From: Myxococcota bacterium
GTDB taxonomy: Bacteria > Myxococcota_A > Polyangia > HGW-17
Length of the DNA: 10,282 nt
Assembly: GCA_018821745.1 (NCBI GenBank)
Contig: JAHJLU010000037.1
Span: 1 to 10,282, forward strand
Direction: 5' to 3'
Below the pieces are notes generated by a model. That model ran no database searches, had not been told where the DNA came from, and saw only the letters and a program-made list of their open reading frames with translations. Position 1 is the first letter of the stretch. Each line of letters begins with the position of its first letter. Of the stretch, positions 6,660 through 10,282 are shown piece by piece. Both the position numbers and the translations under genes were made by a program.

Positions 6660-7235
6660 CTAAAAGAAGGGCCGGGGGCGACATCCCGGGTCAGAAATAT
6701 GGGATAACCTTGAAAAGGAAATGCCTATCCCCGCGAAGGTGATTTGGGGGTCAATGATTCTTCCCACAAACGCCTCGAAAGAGAATCCCCAGTGATTATC
6801 CTTCAGTTTCATGAGTCGCACGCTTGTTTGCACGGTTTCCTTGAATTCGCCCATGTAGTACCTTGTTCCGAAACCAAAATTGATATTGGCTCCCACAAAA
6901 TTTCGCTTGGGCCACTGCAGGGCAAAGAGGGTGGCTCCCAGATTGAACATCCCTCCCATGGTGAGATTACTGGAATTTTCATCGGGATGTGCTCCCAGGA
7001 AGACTTCAATGCCATAGTGCAAAAACGCATCGTCACCATCCTGCTTTTCGTTGTATAGCTTTTTCATTCTGGGTGCCCCAAAATCAAAATTGGCAGTGGT
7101 TTCAAACCCGGACTGGTTTTCCATGTAGTTGTAACGCACACCATATGAACTGACCTTTGTGCGACAGGAGGTTGCAATCAGGGCCATCAAAAATAGAATC
7201 AACTGTATTGTTCGAAATTCAATATGATTTTTCAT
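6660..7235 (-). CDS. Putative lipoprotein with beta-rich, barrel-like domain
   Basis: A 191-residue protein from the ATG at 7235, chosen because AGGAG ends 4 nt upstream and the signal peptide begins there; the frame extends 9 codons further without support. The N-terminus has a basic n-region, a hydrophobic core (IQLILFLMALIATSC) and a somewhat atypical lipobox (ATSC, C24). The mature part lacks long helices and alternates polar and hydrophobic residues in strand-like stretches: YGVRYNYMENQSGF, FLHYGIEVFLGAHP, NLTMGGMFNLGATLFALQWP, NFVGANINFGFGTRYYMGEF, WGFSFEAFVGRI and ITFAGIGISFSRL. This looks like a small outer-membrane beta-barrel or a related beta-sandwich, although lipidated barrels are uncommon. 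A 15-residue Pro/Arg-containing tail follows the last strand. No family was recognised. It is first in a probable two-gene minus-strand operon and is AT-richer than the ankyrin and rsgA genes. Confidence 0.75.
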   Translation of the reverse strand: MKNHIEFRTIQLILFLMALIATSCRTKVSSYGVRYNYMENQSGFETTANFDFGAPRMKKLYNEKQDGDDAFLHYGIEVFLGAHPDENSSNLTMGGMFNLGATLFALQWPKRNFVGANINFGFGTRYYMGEFKETVQTSVRLMKLKDNHWGFSFEAFVGRIIDPQITFAGIGISFSRLSHISDPGCRPRPFF

Positions 7236-7310
7236 GAGACTCCTTTTGACAAACAACATCATTTATGGATACGCAAAAAGGGTTCCAATGACTCGAGCAG
7301 AGTGTCCAAT

Positions 7311-7396
7311 CCACAGCAAATTCAATCACATACACCACACCCAAGTCAGAAACACGTAAGTCTGGCGCGTTGGTTTCTTACCCCAAAGTGTCCAAT
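7311..7396. repeat. Direct repeat AGTGTCCAAT, two copies 76 bp apart
   Basis: AGTGTCCAAT occurs at 7311-7320 and again at 7387-7396 in the divergent intergenic region. Two copies of a 10-mer could be paired regulator sites upstream of the minus-strand operon, or chance. Nothing else supports a role. Confidence 0.3.
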
Positions 7397-7582
7397 TTTC
7401 CCCATTATCCGGATACCTTCTTCTCCACCTGATTTAATGGAAGGGAATGTGGACTACAATCATATACCTGAAAATCGAGGGAGGAGAATCCGAGGATATA
7501 TTCAATGAGGCGGGCCAGGTGGGAGAGGCTCACCCGAGAATCTGGCTGCTTGCACACAGATGCATTACCGTGCTACATTACT

Positions 7583-7604
7583 TGGAGCGGTACATCCCGC
7601 TCCA
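7583..7604. other. Perfect 8-bp hairpin in the region upstream of rsgA
   Basis: TGGAGCGG-tacatc-CCGCTCCA is a perfect 8-bp, GC-rich stem with a 6-nt loop, about 210 bp before the rsgA start. No T-tract follows on either strand, so it is not an intrinsic terminator. It could be part of a structured 5' leader, a small RNA or a protein-binding dyad. Confidence 0.4.
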
Positions 7605-7813
7605 GAGGTTGTATGTCGGTTATTGTTCTCCCCCTTCGGTAATGAAGGTACCGGCCGGAATGTACACACGGCCAAAAAATCATTATTCTGTCAGCGCGCC
7701 GGATCTGCCGATCCAAGGGCTTTGTGTGCCCGTGGACCCGCAGCAGCGGACACCACCATCACCAAACCTGCGATGGTGCGTTTTCCGTTGATCGGCGCCG
7801 TGTGGAGGACATC

Positions 7814-8866
7814 ATGTATACTTTGATCCAACTGGGTTTGACCCCATTTTTTTCCAATCAGGCGGCATCTTCTGCGGTGCTTGGCCGCGTCGCCGCGGAA
7901 CACCGCGGGGGCAACTACGACATCTGGGCCCATAACGCCGTGGGGCGGGCACACCTCCCCAACCTCACCACTCCCGACGGGAACATCCCCGCCGTGGGTG
8001 ACTGGGTAGTCCTCTCCGGGGAACTGAGCGAAGACTTCGTGCGTATTGAGACGGTTCTCGAGCGTGCCACCTGCTTCACCCGGGCCGCGGCGGGCCGGGA
8101 GTCCAGGCTCCAGGTGATCGCCGCCAACGTGGACACGGTCTTCGTGGTGTGCGGCCTCGACAACGATTACAGCGTCAACCGCATCGAACGGTATGTGGCC
8201 AGAGTCTGGGCCAGTGGCGCCCAGCCAGTGGTAGTCCTGAGCAAGTCCGATCTCGATGAGGACAAGGAGGCCCATAAAGCCGAGGTGGAGGGGAGCTGTC
8301 CCGGTGTTGACGTCGTGTTCCTGAGCTCCCTTTCTGGGGAAGGGATTGGGGCACTGGAGCCATGGATCACCGAGGGAAAAACCGTCGCCCTGGTGGGCTC
8401 GTCGGGAGCGGGGAAATCCACCCTTGTCAACGTGCTTGCGGGGGAGGAGCTGCTCAAGACCTCCCAGGTGAGCCCGCGTGACCAGCGGGGCTGCCACACC
8501 ACCACCCACCGGCAACTGGCCATGCTCCCCTCGGGGGCCATGCTCCTGGACACTCCGGGGATGCGTGAGTTTAGTCTCTCCGATGACGAGGGTGTGGATG
8601 AGGTCTTTACGGACATCGCATCCTGGGCTGCGGGCTGCCGCTACAGAGACTGCGGCCACGAAGAAGAGCCCGGATGTGCAGTGCGGTTCGCCGTGGAACA
8701 GGGAGACCTGCCGGCGGAGCGCCTGGCCCATTTCCTGGCGCTCAAACGTGAAGCGGCAGCCTGGGAGCGACGTCATGACGCCCGGCAACGCAAGAAGAAC
8801 GGCAAGCTCTGGGGACAGCTCCACAGAGAAGTTGAAGCGGCCCGGAAAATCAAGCGGGGAGAATAA
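7814..8866 (+). CDS. rsgA: RsgA (YjeQ/EngC): ribosome small-subunit-dependent GTPase
   Basis: A 350-residue GTPase that binds the 30S subunit during late maturation and helps release assembly factors. The G motifs appear in circularly permuted order, which defines the family: G4 SKSD (143-146), G5 SSLSGEG (171-177), P-loop G1 GSSGAGKST (195-203), switch RGCHTTTHRQ (226-234), and G3 DTPGM (246-250). An OB-fold N-domain (about 1-90, with RVAAEHRGGNYDIW and VGDWVVL) precedes them. A C-terminal zinc finger follows, with ligands C275, C280, H282 and C288 in the CX4CXHX5C pattern, and then a basic helical tail. All key residues are present, and the length is that of the longer RsgA form. The ATG at 7814 is preceded by GGAGGA (7804-7809) and starts the conserved N-terminus; the frame is open further upstream, but that extension is not RsgA-like. 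It appears to be a single-gene unit. Confidence 0.97.
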   Translation: MYTLIQLGLTPFFSNQAASSAVLGRVAAEHRGGNYDIWAHNAVGRAHLPNLTTPDGNIPAVGDWVVLSGELSEDFVRIETVLERATCFTRAAAGRESRLQVIAANVDTVFVVCGLDNDYSVNRIERYVARVWASGAQPVVVLSKSDLDEDKEAHKAEVEGSCPGVDVVFLSSLSGEGIGALEPWITEGKTVALVGSSGAGKSTLVNVLAGEELLKTSQVSPRDQRGCHTTTHRQLAMLPSGAMLLDTPGMREFSLSDDEGVDEVFTDIASWAAGCRYRDCGHEEEPGCAVRFAVEQGDLPAERLAHFLALKREAAAWERRHDARQRKKNGKLWGQLHREVEAARKIKRGE

Positions 8867-8964
8867 GCCGGAGGGCACAGGGCCGCACCGCAGTCCGAAA
8901 TTTTTCAACCGGGGGGTAGAAAAAAACAGCACCATCTGCTTTACTTCCTTTCAGGTAATTCCCG

Positions 8965-8981
8965 GGGGTCATTCAGACCCC
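8965..8981. other. Short GC-rich hairpin between rsgA and the FGE-fold gene
   Basis: GGGGTC-attca-GACCCC is a perfect 6-bp stem with a 5-nt loop, about 100 bp after the rsgA stop. No T-run follows, so terminator function is uncertain. The rest of the 8867-9045 gap holds nothing else I can support. Confidence 0.3.
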
Positions 8982-9045
8982 GCAGTCAGCAAAACGGGAA
9001 GGCTTTTACATGCGGGACTTCCCCATCACCAAAGCAGGTCGGATC

Positions 9046-9951
9046 ATGCGGTTTCTTTTTCTTCTCACCCTGGTTCTCTGGTTTCCATCGCTGAGCACAG
9101 CGGCGTCACGCTGCCCGAAGCACTTCCGATGGAACTCCCAGCGTCTTCGATGCGAACGAATCGGAACAACCGGCGGCAGACCAATAAAGGCAAAACCCAA
9201 AAAGCCGTCAGTCACCATCCCCATGATTCTTATCAAACCGGGCACCTTCATGATGGGATCCGATAAACCGACATCAAAAAAAGCCCTGAAGGCGCTTTTG
9301 CATCGGGTGAAGATCACCACACCATTTTTCCTGGCGAAATATGAGGTGACCCGTAAGCTGTGGACCGGTGTCATGGGAACCACGCCCTTTGAGAAGATAA
9401 AATGCAGTGATCAATGTCCGGCGGGGGAGATCACCTGGAGGATGGCCATTGAATTCTGCAACAAACTGTCAAAATTGAAAAAATTAAAGCCCTGCTACAC
9501 CATGAAGGGCGACGCGGTTCTCTGGGACAGAAAATGCAAAGGGTACCGACTCCCCACGGAAGCTGAGTGGGAGTACGCAGCGAGGGCGGGCGACACAACC
9601 CACCGACCCTCCCCCCTGGGCTCCTATGCCTGGTACCTGGGAAACGCAGCCGGGTTGCAGGCAAGACCGTCGCCCAAGGATGTCGGCACCAGGCTCCCCA
9701 ACCGTTGGGGCCTCTACGACATGATCGGCAGTGTGTTTGAATGGGTGTGGGACGTGTACGCGCCGTATCAGGAGACGCCGGCGAAGAGTTTCCTGCTCAA
9801 CCCCGTCGTCTCGGGTCCCGGGTTGGAGCGGATCTTCAGAGGTGCATGTTATCTCTCGCATCCCAGCCGCATCGGGTACCACCGGCGTGTCTCCGCGCTC
9901 CCCACCCACCAGTTCCGCTCCATCGGCTTTCGACTGGCACGAACAAAGTAG
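9046..9951 (+). CDS. Exported FGE-sulfatase (SUMF1/PvdO-like) domain protein, catalytic Cys absent
   Basis: A 301-residue protein with a Sec signal (MRFLFLLTLVLWFPSLSTAA) followed by SRC, which is not a lipobox. The ATG at 9046 has AGGT 6 nt upstream and places the hydrophobic core right after the start; an in-frame ATG at 9010, preceded by GGGAAGG, would add 12 residues and remains possible. A short linker (21-58) leads into the FGE-sulfatase domain (about 59-300). It shows GTFMMGSDKP, the FFLAKYEVTRKLW strand, AIEFCNKLSKLKKLKPCYT, GYRLPTEAEWEYAARAG (167-182), GLYDMIGSVFEWVWD (222-236), RGACYLSHPSR and a GFRLAR end. In true formylglycine-generating enzymes two copper-binding Cys lie just after the RGG-S motif; here those places read Ser271 and Ile276, so sulfatase activation is unlikely. 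GSV replaces the usual GNV. Related folds act in siderophore maturation (PvdO) or ligand binding; the role here is unknown. Confidence 0.88.
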   Translation: MRFLFLLTLVLWFPSLSTAASRCPKHFRWNSQRLRCERIGTTGGRPIKAKPKKPSVTIPMILIKPGTFMMGSDKPTSKKALKALLHRVKITTPFFLAKYEVTRKLWTGVMGTTPFEKIKCSDQCPAGEITWRMAIEFCNKLSKLKKLKPCYTMKGDAVLWDRKCKGYRLPTEAEWEYAARAGDTTHRPSPLGSYAWYLGNAAGLQARPSPKDVGTRLPNRWGLYDMIGSVFEWVWDVYAPYQETPAKSFLLNPVVSGPGLERIFRGACYLSHPSRIGYHRRVSALPTHQFRSIGFRLARTK

Positions 9952-9958
9952 ACGGCGG

Positions 9959-10282
9959 TTATTTTTTGGGACTTGCAAAGGGTTTGAGCGCGGGGGGCAG
10001 ATTCTGGAATGTCTTTGTGGGTGACGGAACAAGGGATGTCTGCCCCATCTCCTCCATGATCTTCATCCCCTTCTCCCTGGTTAAAAGGAAGACCAGAAAC
10101 TTCTCGGCCAATGGCCTGTTGGGGGCGTTTTTCGGGATTGTGACGCCGTACACCATGGGGGCGCCATACTTTTTCATGGTGGTCCCCGGTTTTTTCCCGG
10201 AGACCTCGGCATACACAGTCCGGTAGAAATCCTTGTGGGCTGGGGATTTCAGGTTTATCCGGGGTGGAAGGGGGATAAAAGA
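9959..10282 (-). CDS. wtpA: WtpA/ModA-type tungstate/molybdate ABC substrate-binding protein (5'-truncated by window edge)
   Basis: The last 107 residues of a periplasmic-binding protein read leftward from the right edge; the frame is open to position 10282, so the start lies outside the window. Visible motifs are LPPRINL and the stretch after it, YGAPMVYGVTIPKNAPNRPLA, then EKFLVFLLTREKGMKIMEEMGQ. The sequence MVYG(V)TIPKNAPN with a following K-F-x-x-F-L-L segment is typical of archaeal-type WtpA and its bacterial relatives, which bind tungstate or molybdate and deliver it to a WtpBC/ModBC transporter. A generic ModA or another anion-binding protein is the alternative. The C-terminus ends in a Pro/Lys-rich tail. 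Its stop faces the FGE-fold gene stop across 7 bp, so the two genes converge and any terminators must overlap coding sequence. Permease and ATPase genes may lie in either direction from the hidden 5' end. Confidence 0.8.
   Translation of the reverse strand, partial: SFIPLPPRINLKSPAHKDFYRTVYAEVSGKKPGTTMKKYGAPMVYGVTIPKNAPNRPLAEKFLVFLLTREKGMKIMEEMGQTSLVPSPTKTFQNLPPALKPFASPKK

Larger units (their letters stand above)
7236..7813. other. Gene-poor 578-bp divergent intergenic region
   Basis: This gap separates the minus-strand lipoprotein gene from rsgA and should contain both promoters. Open frames of 60-115 codons cross it, but none has a good RBS, a recognisable domain or coding-like composition, so I call no gene. 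A weak minus-strand promoter match, TTGGAA-N17-TAAATG, lies about 40 bp before the lipoprotein start. A weak plus-strand match, TTGCAC-N18-TACATT, lies in the middle. A strong hairpin (7583-7604) and a 10-bp direct repeat (7311-7320 and 7387-7396) are listed separately. Confidence 0.6.

Noticed and set aside
6660..6690. CCGGG...CCCGG stem at the end of the minus-strand lipoprotein gene
   Set aside because: It has only five base pairs, lies inside the coding end and has a poor T-tract; the close downstream gene argues for read-through.
7447..7791. Plus-strand frame of 114 codons before rsgA
   Set aside because: It has no convincing RBS, no domain and coding-unlike composition, and overlaps other equally open frames. 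I looked for a decayed gene and saw no recognisable fragment.
8899..8931. TTTTTC...GAAAAA inverted repeat after rsgA
   Set aside because: It is an AT-only short stem with a 12-nt loop, most likely chance.
7691..8935. Long minus-strand open frame of 414 codons
   Set aside because: It lies antisense to rsgA, whose plus-strand frame carries every expected GTPase and zinc-finger motif. The minus frame is His/Gly/Pro-rich with no domain, a usual shadow of GC-rich coding.

Overview
The window looks like chromosomal DNA from a Gram-negative bacterium of the former Deltaproteobacteria, most likely Myxococcota or a Bradymonadia-like lineage. This is inferred from gene style and not from a marker gene. 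The clues are lipoproteins with long Asn-Asn-X linkers and Cys-rich modules, a very long ankyrin-repeat lipoprotein, an FGE-sulfatase-fold secreted protein, and mostly GC-rich coding with strong Shine-Dalgarno sites. No rRNA, tRNA, CRISPR array, transposase or integrase was seen.

Layout from left to right. (1) 114-1231, plus strand: a two-gene unit of a VOC/glyoxalase-fold protein and a YafY-type HTH-WYL regulator, two bases apart, with a perfect inverted repeat upstream that could be the regulator's operator. (2) 1397-2278, plus: a lipoprotein with a clear promoter, an (Asn-Asn-X)14 tether encoded by a 9-bp tandem repeat, and four tandem 4-Cys modules. (3) 2512-5655, plus: a 1047-residue lipoprotein made almost wholly of about 26 ankyrin repeats, with three interruptions; a perfect 7-1-7 palindrome lies just upstream. 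(4) 5819-6010, plus: a small 63-residue protein of unknown role. (5) 7235-6094, minus: a probable two-gene operon of a beta-rich lipoprotein and a two-TM DUF3592-like protein, convergent with the small gene across a hairpin. (6) 7236-7813: a 578-bp gene-poor gap with one 8-bp hairpin and a 10-bp direct repeat. (7) 7814-8866, plus: rsgA, the circularly permuted GTPase of 30S ribosome maturation. (8) 9046-9951, plus: an exported FGE-sulfatase-domain protein that lacks the copper-binding cysteines of true formylglycine-generating enzymes. (9) 10282-9959, minus: the C-terminal end of a WtpA/ModA-type tungstate/molybdate substrate-binding protein that runs off the right edge.

Apart from the VOC-WYL pair and the minus-strand pair, the genes do not form one pathway. 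The shared theme is the cell envelope: three lipoproteins, one secreted protein, one inner-membrane protein and one transporter component. The most distinctive content is the two adjacent plus-strand lipoproteins (1397-5655). No known multi-gene defence or secretion system was recognised.
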